A DNA stretch of 64,000 bases, taken from contig CAWFGS010000001.1 of NCBI GenBank assembly GCA_963815535.1, positions 620,001 to 684,000 of the forward strand, given 5' to 3'. Position numbers and translations under genes: made by a program. Every line of letters starts with the position of its first letter. Positions within the stretch are counted from its first letter, which is position 1. Of the stretch, positions 25,461 to 35,020 are shown in pieces. Source of the DNA: CAWFGS01 sp963815535. Lineage in GTDB: Bacteria; Pseudomonadota; Alphaproteobacteria; Sphingomonadales; Sphingomonadaceae. The notes under the pieces are model-generated. The model was given only the letters and a program-made list of their open reading frames with translations. It did no database searches and was not told the DNA's origin.

Positions 25461-28259
25461 TCATTCGGCATTCCCGCCCGCAATATCGCCATCCGCAATA
25501 TCGTCGTCCGAATGCGGCGTCGTATGCGGCGTGGTTTCTTCCGTATCGCGTGCCACCATCTCCTCTACGATGGCCTCTTCCGCTTCGGTTTCAGGCGTTT
25601 CATCGTCGTCCAGCCGCGCGACGCCGACGATCTGTTCCTTGTCATCGACGTTGAACAACCGCACCCCGGAACTGGCGCGCCCGATCACGCGCACGGTGTC
25701 GAGGCCGATGCGGATCAATTTCGCCTGATCGGTTACGAGCATCAGCTGATCGGTTTTGACGACCGTAAAGCTGGCCACGACCGGCCCGTTGCGTTCGATA
25801 TTGTCGATATTGGTGATGCCCATGCCGCCGCGCCCGGCCTGGCGATATTCGTAAGCGCTGGACAATTTGCCGTAACCGTTGGCGCAGACGGTCAGGATGA
25901 ACTGTTCGTCGTCGGCCATACGCGCATGGTCTTCGGACAGGTCGGCCCCGTCATCGTTCTTCCACGGCGCGACCTTCAGATAAGCGTCGCGGCTTTCCGC
26001 ACTGGCGCCGCCGCCGTGCAGAATGGATAGCGAAACGACTTCGTCATCGGCCTCCTTGAACTTCATGCCGCGCACGCCGGTCGATGTGCGGGACACGAAT
26101 TCGCGTACATCCTCGCCGCTGAAGCGGATCGCTTTGCCCATTTTGGTGGCGAGCAGCACATCGTCGCCCGCTTCCAGCAAAGCGACACCGATCAGATGGT
26201 CCGCGCTGTCGTCATCGAACCGCATGGCGAATTTACCGTTGGACGGAATGCGCGCGAATGCGTCCATATTGTTGCGCCGGACGTTGCCTCGCGCGGTTGC
26301 GAACACCACCGTCAACGCTCCCCAACTGTCCTCGTCTTCGGGCAGGGGCAGGACGGTGCGGATCGTTTCGCCGTCTTCCAGCGATGGCAGCAGATTGACG
26401 ATCGGCCGACCGCGCGTGGTCGGGCCACCTTCCGGCAGTTTCCAGACCTTCAACCGGTAAACCTTCCCCGCAGTGGAGAAGAACAGCACCGGATTGTGCG
26501 TGCTGGTCACGAACATTTCGCTGACCGCATCTTCCTCCTTCGTCGCCATGCCGGCGCGCCCCTTGCCGCCGCGATGTTGCGCGCGGAAAGTGGATAGGGG
26601 GGTGCGTTTGATGTATCCATCCAGGGTTACGGTCACGACCATCTCGTCACGCTCGATCAGATCTTCGTCGTCCAGCCCATCCCATGCAGGCGCGATTTCC
26701 GACACGCGCGGCGTGGCGTAGCCGTCGCGAATTTCCTGCAATTCGGCGCGCATGACACCGTACAACTTCACCCGGTCGGACAGGATCGACAGATATTCCT
26801 CGATCGCGACGGCCAGCGTTTTCAGCTCGTCGCCGATTTCGTCCCGGCCCAATGCGGTCAGACGATGCAGCCGCAGATCGAGAATGGCTTTCACTTGCCG
26901 TTCGGACAGGCGATACGTGCCGCCTTCCTGATCGACGCTGGGTTCGATCGCCTCGACCAGAGTGATATATTGCGCGATGTCGCCGATCGGCCATTCGCGT
27001 GCGAGCAGTTTCGCGCGCGCTTCGGCGGGGTTGGGCGCGCTGCGGATCATCGCGACCACTTCGTCCATATTGGACACTGCGACCACCAGACCCAGCAGGA
27101 TATGGGCTCGGTCGCGCGCCTTGTTCAATTCGAACTTCGTACGCCGGGTGATGACCTCTTCGCGGAACGTGATGAACGCCTGGATGAAATCGCGCAGCGC
27201 CAGCACTTCGGGGCGGCCGCCCCGAATGGCGAGCATGTTGGCGGGAAAGCTCGATTGCGCGGGCGTATGCCGCCACAACTGGTTCAGCACGACTTCCGCC
27301 GTGGCATCGCGTTTCAGATCGATGACGACGCGCACACCCTTGCGACTGGATTCGTCGCGGATGTCCGACACGCCCTCGATCCGCTTTTCCTTGGCAGCTT
27401 CGGCCAGTTTTTCGACCAGCCCGGATTTTCCGACCTGATACGGCATGGAGGTCAGGACGATGCTTTCGCGATCGCCGCGCCGCGTCTCGATCTCGTGTCG
27501 GCATCGTTGCAGGATCGAACCGCGCCCGGTCATGTAAGCGGATTTGGCGCCCGACTGACCCAGAATGATCGGTGCGGTGGGAAAATCCGGTCCGGGAATG
27601 ATCTCGTGCAATTCTTCGGATGTGATCGTTGGGCGATCCATATAGGCGAAACAGCCATCGATCACCTCGCCCAGATTGTGCGGCGGAATGTTCGTCGCCA
27701 TGCCCACCGCGATCCCGCCCGCGCCATTGACCAGCAGATTGGGATAACGCGCCGGCAGAACCGCCGGTTCGGATCGGGAACCGTCGTAATTATCGACGAA
27801 ATCGACGGTATCCTTGTCGAGATCGTCGAGCAGAGCATTCGCGACCTTGGCCAGACGCGCCTCGGTATAGCGCATCGACGCCGGCGGATCGGGGTCCATC
27901 GAACCGAAGTTCCCCTGACCGTCGATCAGCGGCACGCGCATGGACCAGTCCTGCGTCATCCGGGCCAGCGCATCGTAAATCGCACTGTCGCCGTGCGGAT
28001 GGTAATTGCCCATCACATCGCCGACGATCTTCGCCGATTTGCGATAGGGACGACCGGCGACGAAGCCGCCTTCCTGACTGGCGAACAGAATGCGGCGGTG
28101 AACCGGTTTCAACCCGTCGCGAACGTCGGGCAGGGCGCGCGATACGATGACGCTCATCGCGTAATCGAGGTAGCTGGTCTTCATCTCCTCCACGATGTCG
28201 ATGCGCGTGAAATCGCCTTGGGGAGAAGGGGTGTCGATGGTTGCCAAATCGTCGCTCAA
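25461..28259 (-). CDS. gyrA: DNA gyrase subunit A
   Basis: GyrA cuts and rejoins DNA during negative supercoiling. The 932-residue protein has the breakage-reunion domain with the active Tyr in SMRYTEARLAK. The quinolone-determining region reads HPHGDSAIYDALARM, which keeps the susceptible-type Ser and Asp (E. coli positions 83 and 87). The GyrA-box region of the C-terminal beta-pinwheel, RTSTGVRGMKF, is also present. The end is an acidic tail (EEMVARDTEETTPH). The start appears to be a TTG at 28259, whose translation matches the family N-terminus. Confidence 0.96.
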   Translation of the reverse strand: MSDDLATIDTPSPQGDFTRIDIVEEMKTSYLDYAMSVIVSRALPDVRDGLKPVHRRILFASQEGGFVAGRPYRKSAKIVGDVMGNYHPHGDSAIYDALARMTQDWSMRVPLIDGQGNFGSMDPDPPASMRYTEARLAKVANALLDDLDKDTVDFVDNYDGSRSEPAVLPARYPNLLVNGAGGIAVGMATNIPPHNLGEVIDGCFAYMDRPTITSEELHEIIPGPDFPTAPIILGQSGAKSAYMTGRGSILQRCRHEIETRRGDRESIVLTSMPYQVGKSGLVEKLAEAAKEKRIEGVSDIRDESSRKGVRVVIDLKRDATAEVVLNQLWRHTPAQSSFPANMLAIRGGRPEVLALRDFIQAFITFREEVITRRTKFELNKARDRAHILLGLVVAVSNMDEVVAMIRSAPNPAEARAKLLAREWPIGDIAQYITLVEAIEPSVDQEGGTYRLSERQVKAILDLRLHRLTALGRDEIGDELKTLAVAIEEYLSILSDRVKLYGVMRAELQEIRDGYATPRVSEIAPAWDGLDDEDLIERDEMVVTVTLDGYIKRTPLSTFRAQHRGGKGRAGMATKEEDAVSEMFVTSTHNPVLFFSTAGKVYRLKVWKLPEGGPTTRGRPIVNLLPSLEDGETIRTVLPLPEDEDSWGALTVVFATARGNVRRNNMDAFARIPSNGKFAMRFDDDSADHLIGVALLEAGDDVLLATKMGKAIRFSGEDVREFVSRTSTGVRGMKFKEADDEVVSLSILHGGGASAESRDAYLKVAPWKNDDGADLSEDHARMADDEQFILTVCANGYGKLSSAYEYRQAGRGGMGITNIDNIERNGPVVASFTVVKTDQLMLVTDQAKLIRIGLDTVRVIGRASSGVRLFNVDDKEQIVGVARLDDDETPETEAEEAIVEEMVARDTEETTPHTTPHSDDDIADGDIAGGNAE

Positions 28260-28306
28260 GTCCGGGGCCGTTCAGTTAGGGGTGCACACTGGGTGCGAAG
28301 TTTCCG

Positions 28307-28336
28307 ACTATACGCCAGCCAGCAACAAAGCGCCAA
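28307..28336 (-). promoter_or_regulatory. Probable gyrA promoter
   Basis: On the minus strand, TTGGCG (28336-28331) is followed by an 18-base spacer and TATAGT (28312-28307), about 48 bases before the TTG start of gyrA. Both boxes are close to the sigma70 consensus. Confidence 0.5.
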
Positions 28337-28545
28337 TTGTGGCCGGGAACGGATGGAGGTTTGAAACGCTTTTTCCACATCTGACTGAAACCGCCACCTT
28401 CTGTCGCACCATCGTATGGTCCAATGTTCAAAGTGCGTTCACGACGCCATGCGTAGGAAACGATCCAACACGATCGGCCGACTGTCATACGGCGGATCAA
28501 ACATGAACGGTGTAAAGCCGTCCGACTTTTCGGGAGAAAGTTCAC

Positions 28546-29838
28546 ATGCGTATCTCATTCAAACCCACATCGAAATTCGCTCTTGCCGTTGCATTGGCCA
28601 CAGGGACGGCCGTCGGTATCACGGGCATGGCTTCGCCCGCCAGCGCCCAGCGTAAGAAGGATAAGGAAGAAAAGGCGCCCAAGCAGGATTATTCCAAGGA
28701 ATTCGTTGCCGCCTATCAGCCGGTTGCCGAAATCGCGGCCGCGCCCGATGCCGACGTTGCCGCCTTGCGCGCAGCATTGCCCGGTCTGGAAGCGGTGAGT
28801 TCCACAGCGGACGACAAATTCGCGCTCGGCAGCTTGACCTACTCCGTCGGTCAGCGCGCTCAGGATATCGACCTTCAATTTCGCGGGGTGGAAGGAATGA
28901 TCGCGAGCGGCAAGGTTCCCGCAGACAAGGTGGCTCAGTTCAATTTTCAGGCAGGGCAGATCGCTTTCCAGCGCAAGGATTATGCGCGCAGCCGCGATTA
29001 CATCGAACGCTCCATCGCGTTGGGGCAGCGGGAAAACGATCCTGAAATCCTGATCGCCGAAAGCTATTTCGGGGAAGGGGCCGACGCCCAGGGGCTGGAC
29101 TATCTCGACGGCATTATCAAAGCGAAAATGGATGCGGGGGAACCGGTTAGCGAAGAATGGATCAAACGCGGCCTCAGCAAGGCCTACAACAACGATCTGG
29201 GCGACCGGGCTCAGAAATATGCGGTTTATTACGTCACGCAATATCCGTCCGAAACAAGTTGGGGCGATGCGGTCGGCATTGCGCTGAACCAGGGCGGCTA
29301 CGACGTTCCGGCGGTATTGGATCTGCTTCGCCTGGCGCGCGAAACCAACACGCTGCGGACCAAGGCGCAATATTACGAATACGTCGAATCCGCCGATGCG
29401 CGTAAACTTCCGTTGGAAGTGCAGAGCTTGATCGACGATGGGGTCACCGCAGGTGTGCTGACCACCTCCGACCAGTATCTGAACGAAGCGCGGGGCACGG
29501 CGTCCAAGCGTATCGCCGAAGATCGCACCGAACTGCCCGCCCTCGAACGCGATGCTCGCAACTCCGACGCGAACCTCGGAACGGTCGTCGCGGCTGGCAA
29601 TACATTCCTCAGTTACGGCGAGTACGCCAAGGCGGAGGAGTTCTTCACCAAGGCGATCGCAATGCCCGGTGTCGATCGCGACATGGCCCTGACCCGCCTC
29701 GGCATCGCCCAAGTCAATCTGGGTAAGTTTGGTGAAGCCAACGCCACGCTGGCGCAGGTTTCCGGCAAACGAAAACCCATTGCGGATCTGTGGGCGGCCT
29801 ACGCCACAGTTAGTTCGGCGAACAACGCTACATCGTAA
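28546..29838 (+). CDS. Secreted TPR-repeat protein
   Basis: This 430-residue protein has a signal peptide (FALAVALATGTAVGITGMASPASA, cleaved after ASA) and then a Lys/Glu-rich start. Helical repeats typical of tetratricopeptide motifs follow, for example AQFNFQAGQIAFQRKDYARS in the middle and YAKAEEFFTKAIAMP toward the C-terminus. It probably acts as a periplasmic protein-interaction scaffold. It is divergent from gyrA across 286 bases and is followed by a hairpin terminator. The function is unknown. Confidence 0.78.
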   Translation: MRISFKPTSKFALAVALATGTAVGITGMASPASAQRKKDKEEKAPKQDYSKEFVAAYQPVAEIAAAPDADVAALRAALPGLEAVSSTADDKFALGSLTYSVGQRAQDIDLQFRGVEGMIASGKVPADKVAQFNFQAGQIAFQRKDYARSRDYIERSIALGQRENDPEILIAESYFGEGADAQGLDYLDGIIKAKMDAGEPVSEEWIKRGLSKAYNNDLGDRAQKYAVYYVTQYPSETSWGDAVGIALNQGGYDVPAVLDLLRLARETNTLRTKAQYYEYVESADARKLPLEVQSLIDDGVTAGVLTTSDQYLNEARGTASKRIAEDRTELPALERDARNSDANLGTVVAAGNTFLSYGEYAKAEEFFTKAIAMPGVDRDMALTRLGIAQVNLGKFGEANATLAQVSGKRKPIADLWAAYATVSSANNATS

Positions 29839-29855
29839 TCGATCTGGAACTTATT

Positions 29856-29905
29856 GTTCGGTCGGGGCGGAGCACTTACCTCGCTCCGACCGAACGCGTT
29901 TCTTC
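29856..29905 (+). terminator. Hairpin terminator after the TPR gene
   Basis: GTTCGGTCGG (from 29856), extended by GGAGC, pairs with GCTCC-GACCGAAC ending at 29895. The loop is about 9 bases and one small bulge is needed. GCGTTTCTTC follows. It lies in the gap between two convergent genes and suits the plus-strand TPR transcript. Confidence 0.6.
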
Positions 29906-30548
29906 AATACGACACCGGATGGAATGCATCCGTAGTTTCATCCAGTACATGCAAATTGCCGTCCGCAATCGCAAAAAACGCACCGCGCAAAGTCAGTTCG
30001 CCCGATTGCTCACGCTCCGTTACGCAAGAGAACGACCGTAGATTGTCGATGCTGACCCGAACGGCGGCATGTTCCATCGCCAATTCGGCATTTCGCCCAG
30101 TCATTCCGTGTGCGCCCACGATCTCGTTTCGCGCACCGTCCAGCAAGCTAATCCAGTTCGCCACGAACCCACCGTGCCCCGGCTTCGCACCGACCATTTC
30201 CCGTGTCAGTGCTGCTTTACAACCACCGCAACGACCGTGCCCGAGAACGACGATCTGGCGGACGTTCAAAACCTGGACTGCAAACTCCAGTGCCGCCGAT
30301 ACCCCGTGATAGCCAGGCGTCGTTTCGAACGGCGGGACCAGCGCGGCCACATTACGCACGACGAATATCTCGCCCGGATCGACATCGAATATCAACGCTG
30401 GATCGACGCGGCTGTCGGAACAGGCAATCACCATCAGCTTGGGCGACTGCCCGTGTTCAACCAGTTCACCATATCGGTCGCGCTGTTCGTGATAGGCTTT
30501 GTTACGAAAGCGCCGATACCCTTCGAGGAGCTGCGCGAATTCGGGCAT
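29904..30548 (-). CDS. Beta-class carbonic anhydrase
   Basis: This 214-residue enzyme interconverts CO2 and bicarbonate. The zinc ligands are Cys43, His104 and Cys107 (ACSDSR and LGHGRCGGC), with Asp45 and Arg47 forming the usual dyad. Its ATG shares a base with the stop of the PII-like gene (TAATG), and it is the last gene of an sbtA-PII-carbonic anhydrase unit, so it likely works on bicarbonate taken up by the transporter. Confidence 0.95.
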   Translation of the reverse strand: MPEFAQLLEGYRRFRNKAYHEQRDRYGELVEHGQSPKLMVIACSDSRVDPALIFDVDPGEIFVVRNVAALVPPFETTPGYHGVSAALEFAVQVLNVRQIVVLGHGRCGGCKAALTREMVGAKPGHGGFVANWISLLDGARNEIVGAHGMTGRNAELAMEHAAVRVSIDNLRSFSCVTEREQSGELTLRGAFFAIADGNLHVLDETTDAFHPVSY

Positions 30549-30862
30549 TAAAAACGTTCGCCGCGGATAACCTCGACTTCACCGACCGTCAGCAGCATAC
30601 CCTGCAACGTCAGCAAAGGTTCTATCCTGGTTAACAGGTTTTGAGTTTTCACTTCGGGTGCGAGGGCTATTACCAACGATTTCGCTGATGCGCCGGTCAG
30701 ATCGTCGGTGCGCCATTTACCGCCTGCTCGCGATCCGCCCGATGCAACGCGAACGATGCTGTAGCCCGATATATCCGCGCTTTCGATCATCTCGATCACA
30801 CGAGGCAACAACGCCGTATCGACCAGGATTTCTATTCGTTTGCGAGTGACCGTTTCGACCAT
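30548..30862 (-). CDS. PII-like signalling protein (SbtB-type)
   Basis: This 104-residue protein has the ferredoxin-like PII fold pattern: EILVDTALLPRVIEMIESADISGYSIVRV, a Gly/Ser-rich T-loop (SGGSRAGGKW), then two more beta-alpha elements ending VGEVEVIRGERF. Its position between sbtA and carbonic anhydrase identifies it as an SbtB-like regulator, which in cyanobacteria binds adenine nucleotides and controls SbtA. The C-terminal cysteine-bearing R-loop of cyanobacterial SbtB is absent here, so nucleotide control may differ. It starts 3 bases after the sbtA stop. Confidence 0.75.
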   Translation of the reverse strand: MVETVTRKRIEILVDTALLPRVIEMIESADISGYSIVRVASGGSRAGGKWRTDDLTGASAKSLVIALAPEVKTQNLLTRIEPLLTLQGMLLTVGEVEVIRGERF

Positions 30863-30865
30863 AGT

Positions 30866-31882
30866 CTATCCCAAAACCCTTGCGATTGCCGCGAATAGGG
30901 GAATGCCGACGATGATGTTGAAGGGGAACGTCACTCCCAGCGACATGGCAAGCGATATTCCAGGATTGGCCGTCGGCAAAGACAATCGCATTGCCGCCGG
31001 AACCGCGATGTATGACGCGCTTGCCCCCAACACTCCCAAAATCGCGGCATCGGCGACGTTCAGTCCCAGCAACGATCCCAGAACGACACCGATCGCGCCG
31101 TTCACGACGGGAAAGAATATTGCGACCGCCACCAATGGCAGCGTCAATGCGCGGCTTTCGAACAGACGCCGTGCGGCCACCAGTCCCATATCCAGCAGGA
31201 AAATGCACAACACGCCGGTAAAACCGGCAGTGAAAAACGGGCTGATGGGACCGTAACCGGTTGGACCCACGACCCAACCGACCACGAATGCGCCCATCAA
31301 CAGCATGACGGAAGCGTTGGTCAGCACTTCATGCATCATGGACCGGCCCGAACCGCTCGTTTCGTCAGCGACGGACCCGAACTTGCGCGCGAGGAACAGA
31401 CCCGAAATGATCGCCGGCGTTTCCATCAGCGCCATTACCGCAACCATGTAACCGCTGCTTTCCAGACCCGAACCGCGAAGCAATTCCACGGCCGTCACGA
31501 ATGTCACCACACTGACCGATCCATAATGGGCAGCAATCGAGCCAGCGTTGATCGCGTCCTGATTCAACAGCCGCAACACCGCGAACACGGCCAAAGGAAC
31601 GATGAAGGACAACGCCACGCCCGCCAACGCGGCAAGAAGGACCGTTTGCGTGAGGCCGGTCTGAGCAAGCTCGACGCCGCCCTTTAGCCCGATGGCGGCC
31701 ATCAAATAGATCGACAGCGCCTTGCCGATGGCATCGGGTATTGCGAGGTCCGATTTCACGGCGGCCGCAAAGAACCCCAGAACGAAGAACAGAACCACAG
31801 GGGATGTCAGCGTTTCCAGCAGCATTGCCTGTACCGTATGCGCGATACCTGGCGAGCCTGCAATCGTGCCCGTGATCGCCAT
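30866..31882 (-). CDS. sbtA: SbtA-type sodium-dependent bicarbonate transporter
   Basis: This 338-residue inner-membrane protein with about ten hydrophobic segments belongs to the SbtA/DUF897 family. Matching features are the N-terminal half starting LLETLTSPVVLFFVLGF, KSDLAIPDAIGKALSIYLM, AIGLKGGVELAQTGL and the second-half AAHYGSVSVVTFVTA. SbtA takes up bicarbonate with sodium. The frame opens at ATG 31882, but an internal ATG at 31825 (MLLETL) aligns better with known N-termini, so the start is uncertain. It is divergent from lipA. Confidence 0.82.
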   Translation of the reverse strand: MAITGTIAGSPGIAHTVQAMLLETLTSPVVLFFVLGFFAAAVKSDLAIPDAIGKALSIYLMAAIGLKGGVELAQTGLTQTVLLAALAGVALSFIVPLAVFAVLRLLNQDAINAGSIAAHYGSVSVVTFVTAVELLRGSGLESSGYMVAVMALMETPAIISGLFLARKFGSVADETSGSGRSMMHEVLTNASVMLLMGAFVVGWVVGPTGYGPISPFFTAGFTGVLCIFLLDMGLVAARRLFESRALTLPLVAVAIFFPVVNGAIGVVLGSLLGLNVADAAILGVLGASASYIAVPAAMRLSLPTANPGISLAMSLGVTFPFNIIVGIPLFAAIARVLG

Positions 31883-31962
31883 CGGGGATATTCGTCAGCT
31901 ATTGTGGCAATCGCGCGGTCCTCGCTATTGAAGCGCGGTCCGCTCGTCGCTAGTTTCAGCTT

Positions 31963-32901
31963 ATGGTAACATCGACGGAACAGGCATCGCGCCCCGCACG
32001 GCAGCGCAAACCGGACTGGATCCGGGTAAAAGCGCCTGTCAGCAAAAATTATCACCAGACCCGCAAATTGATGCGGGAACTGAACCTCAATACCGTGTGT
32101 GAAGAGGCTGCATGCCCGAACATCGGCGAATGCTGGACCAAAAAGCATGCGACCGTCATGATCCTGGGCGACGTGTGCACGAGGGCGTGTGCATTCTGCA
32201 ACGTCAAGACCGGTATGCCGCGGCTGGTCGATCCATTGGAACCGGATCATACCGCCGCTGCCGCCGCCAAGCTGGGCCTGCAACATATCGTCATCACTTC
32301 TGTCGATCGGGACGATCTTCCCGATGGCGGGGCGGGGCAGTTTGTTAAGGTAATACATGCGCTGCGCCGCGAAACGCCGGACACCACGATCGAGATATTG
32401 ACACCCGATTTCCGAGGCAAGATGCGCGCCGCCGTCGAAGCGATTTGTGAAGCCGGGCCAGACGTTTACAACCATAACCTCGAAACTGTGCCACGCCTTT
32501 ATCCGACGATTAGGCCCGGCGCGCGTTACTACTCCTCTTTGCGATTGCTGGAAGAAGTGAAATCCCACGATCCGATGATCTTTACCAAATCCGGCATCAT
32601 GCTGGGATTGGGGGAACAGCGTCTGGAAGTCCATCAAGTGATGGACGACATGCGATCGGCAGACATCGATTTCATGACGATGGGCCAATATTTGCAACCG
32701 ACCCCCAAGCACACCACCGTTATGGATTTCGTTCCACCCAAGACTTTCGATGCGTATGGCGCGATTGCCCGTGCCAAGGGGTTTTTGCAGGTCGCGTCCA
32801 GCCCCCTAACCCGTTCGAGCTATCATGCGGGCGACGATTTCGCCAAGATGCGCGATGCGCGTGAAGCAAAACTGGCGAAAATTGCGACAAAAGCTGTCTG
32901 A
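31963..32901 (+). CDS. lipA: Lipoyl synthase
   Basis: LipA inserts two sulfur atoms into octanoyl groups on carrier proteins such as the lipoyl domain of PdhB. The 312-residue radical-SAM protein has the auxiliary cluster cysteines Cys46, Cys51 and Cys57 (CEEAACPNIGEC). The SAM cluster Cys72, Cys76 and Cys79 lies in CTRACAFC, and the conserved RSSYH is near the C-terminus. Start and length match the family. It ends 3 bases before the COQ10-like gene, a standard alphaproteobacterial pair. Confidence 0.97.
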   Translation: MVTSTEQASRPARQRKPDWIRVKAPVSKNYHQTRKLMRELNLNTVCEEAACPNIGECWTKKHATVMILGDVCTRACAFCNVKTGMPRLVDPLEPDHTAAAAAKLGLQHIVITSVDRDDLPDGGAGQFVKVIHALRRETPDTTIEILTPDFRGKMRAAVEAICEAGPDVYNHNLETVPRLYPTIRPGARYYSSLRLLEEVKSHDPMIFTKSGIMLGLGEQRLEVHQVMDDMRSADIDFMTMGQYLQPTPKHTTVMDFVPPKTFDAYGAIARAKGFLQVASSPLTRSSYHAGDDFAKMRDAREAKLAKIATKAV

Positions 32902-32904
32902 GCC

Positions 32905-33363
32905 ATGCCCGGTATCACTGAAAGCCGTTCTCTGCCATACACTTGTGAACAGATGTTCGATCTGGTCGCGGATGTGAAACGTTACCCTGAATTTCTACCG
33001 TGGGTCGTTGCGACACGGGTTCGATCCGACAGCGATACCGAGATGGTCGCGGACATGCTGGTCGGTTTCAAATCCTTGCGCGAACGGTTCACATCGAAAG
33101 TGGCGAAGGACCGTCCGGGCATTCTTCGCGTTCAATATATCGACGGTCCTTTGAAAGATTTGGACAATCGCTGGGCATTCCGCCCAGTATCGGGCGGATG
33201 CGAAATCGATTTCTGCGTCGATTTCACATTCAAGAACCGGGTCTTCGAAGCGTTGGCAGGGCAGTATTTCGACCGCGCCTTTCGCAAGATGATGGCAGCA
33301 TTCGAAGAGCGTGCCCACGCGCTTTACGGCAGTAGCAGTTCCAGCGCGCAAATCGTTGCCTGA
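32905..33363 (+). CDS. COQ10/RatA-like START-domain protein (ubiquinone-binding)
   Basis: This 152-residue START-like protein begins MPGITESRSLPYTCEQMFDLVADVKRYPEFLPW, a strong match to the coenzyme-Q-binding COQ10 family, and includes FDLVADV, a hydrophobic-cavity signature, and DFTFKNRVFEALAGQYFD. It probably carries or chaperones ubiquinone for respiration. It follows lipA at a 3-base gap. Its last 40 bases overlap the end of pncC on the other strand. Confidence 0.85.
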   Translation: MPGITESRSLPYTCEQMFDLVADVKRYPEFLPWVVATRVRSDSDTEMVADMLVGFKSLRERFTSKVAKDRPGILRVQYIDGPLKDLDNRWAFRPVSGGCEIDFCVDFTFKNRVFEALAGQYFDRAFRKMMAAFEERAHALYGSSSSSAQIVA

Positions 33364-33842
33364 CGGCGGATCTCGGCACGGTCGAGGGTGCGGCCGAACT
33401 GCTTCAACTCCCCTTCGCAGTCACCCTCCTGCCCCCGAATTGCGCGGGAAAATACCACTGTTCCTACCGGCTTCAGTTCGGTCCCGCCGCCCGGGCCTGC
33501 CACGCCGCTGATGGCAACCGCAATGTCCGCGCCACTGACGCGCAGCGCGCCTTGCGCCATCGCCCAAGCGCACGCGATCGACACGGCCCCGAACGTTTCG
33601 ATAATTTCACCCGATACGCCGAGGCTGTCCATCTTGGCGTCGTTCGAATAGGTGACGAAACCGCGATCGAGCACGGCGGACGATCCGGCAATTTCGGTCA
33701 GCGCCGCGGCGACCAGCCCCCCGGTGCAACTTTCGGCCAGCGCGACCGTGCGGCCGATATCGCGGTTTTCGGAGATAACCCGCCTGGCGAGCGCGACGAT
33801 TTCGCCCGGCAACAAGCTGTCATGGCCATCTTGTATCGTCAT
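33324..33842 (-). CDS. pncC: Nicotinamide-nucleotide amidohydrolase (CinA C-terminal type)
   Basis: This 172-residue protein deamidates NMN back to nicotinic acid mononucleotide. The CinA C-terminal fold is clear: TVALAESCTGGLVAAALTEIAGSS, FVTYSNDAKMDSLGV and AISGVAGPGGGTELKPVGTV, with the catalytic Ser in ESCTGG. The N-terminal molybdopterin-like CinA domain is absent, as in stand-alone PncC. The ATG overlaps the ispDF stop (ATGA). Confidence 0.92.
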   Translation of the reverse strand: MTIQDGHDSLLPGEIVALARRVISENRDIGRTVALAESCTGGLVAAALTEIAGSSAVLDRGFVTYSNDAKMDSLGVSGEIIETFGAVSIACAWAMAQGALRVSGADIAVAISGVAGPGGGTELKPVGTVVFSRAIRGQEGDCEGELKQFGRTLDRAEIRRQATICALELLLP

Positions 33843-35020
33843 TTGAGGGCGCAGTTTGCAGCAACCGTGGCAATCGCCTGGGCTGCAATTCCTTCACGAC
33901 GGCCGGTGAAACCCAAACCTTCGGTCGTCGTCGCTTTTACACTGACCTGGCCGATAGTTATTTGCAACAGTTGCGACAGCTTCTGACGCATGGCCGTCCG
34001 GTGCGGACCGATCTTCGGGGCTTCGCAGATGATCGTACAGTCCACATTTGCAATGTGATAGCCGGCTCGTTCCACCAGCGTTGCCGCATGTTCGACGAAC
34101 AAAGCCGATGTCGCGCCACGCCACCGGTCGTCACTCGGCGGGAAATGGTCGCCGATATCGCCTGCACCGACCGCGCCGAGGAGCGCATCCACCACCGCAT
34201 GCAACACGACGTCGGCATCGCTGTGACCGACCAGCCCGAAATCGTGTTCGATGCGAAGGCCGCACAACCATAACTCCTCACCCGTTGCCAAGCGATGCAC
34301 GTCATATCCCAAGCCGGTGCGGATGGCAGCCGGTCCGGATGTTGGTGAAGTATTTTTCATCGTAAAATCAGTTTCGTAGGTCAGCTTCTTCAACCGTTCG
34401 TCGCCATCCACCACGCGAACGCGGCCACCGGCGGCATGGAGGATCTGCGCGTCGTCGCCAGCATCGATGCCGCTCTTCCAATCGTCATGCGCGCTTACGA
34501 TATCGGCATAGCGAAAACCCTGCGGCGTCTGAACCCGGCGCATGGTATCACGCGCACTCGGTTCGGTCATATCGTTGCCGTCGATCACCGCGAGACTATC
34601 GATCACGGGAAGCACGGGTATCGCGCCGCCGAACTCCTGAGCGGCAACCAATATTCGCGAAATAACCTGCGCCGGCAAATCCGGGCGCGCAGCATCGTGG
34701 ATCAACACGATTTCCGGCGGATCGGATGCCAATTCCTGCAGTCCGATGCGAACCGAGCTTTGGCGGGTTGCGCCCCCGACCACCAGATGAACATCGTCAA
34801 TGTCCCGCACTGCCTCAGTCGCATGCTCATCGTAACCATCAGGAATGGCGACGATGATGGGACGCGCGCCGGCATCGTGCAAAGCCTGAACGCTGTGTCG
34901 AAGAACCGGCATTCCTCGCCATGGCACGAACTGTTTGGGCAGCGACTGCCCCGCACGCTGGCCGCTCCCGGCTGCAACTACGATTGCGGCAAAAGCGGGG
35001 TGGGCTGCGTTCTGCGACAT
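33839..35020 (-). CDS. ispDF: Bifunctional IspD/IspF (MEP cytidylyltransferase and MECDP synthase)
   Basis: This 393-residue fusion carries out two non-adjacent steps of the non-mevalonate isoprenoid pathway. The N-terminal IspD domain has the nucleotide-binding VVAAGSGQRAG and LPKQF. The C-terminal IspF domain, from about residue 235, has GLGYDVHRL with its metal-binding Asp and His, GHSDADVVLHAVVDALLG and GDIGDHFPPSD. The fusion is typical of alphaproteobacteria. Translation is coupled to pncC by a 4-base overlap. Confidence 0.96.
   Translation of the reverse strand: MSQNAAHPAFAAIVVAAGSGQRAGQSLPKQFVPWRGMPVLRHSVQALHDAGARPIIVAIPDGYDEHATEAVRDIDDVHLVVGGATRQSSVRIGLQELASDPPEIVLIHDAARPDLPAQVISRILVAAQEFGGAIPVLPVIDSLAVIDGNDMTEPSARDTMRRVQTPQGFRYADIVSAHDDWKSGIDAGDDAQILHAAGGRVRVVDGDERLKKLTYETDFTMKNTSPTSGPAAIRTGLGYDVHRLATGEELWLCGLRIEHDFGLVGHSDADVVLHAVVDALLGAVGAGDIGDHFPPSDDRWRGATSALFVEHAATLVERAGYHIANVDCTIICEAPKIGPHRTAMRQKLSQLLQITIGQVSVKATTTEGLGFTGRREGIAAQAIATVAANCALK

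Noticed and set aside
26865..28364. 499-residue open frame on the plus strand inside gyrA
   Set aside because: It is fully antisense to the well-supported gyrA frame, with no domain and no ribosome-binding site.
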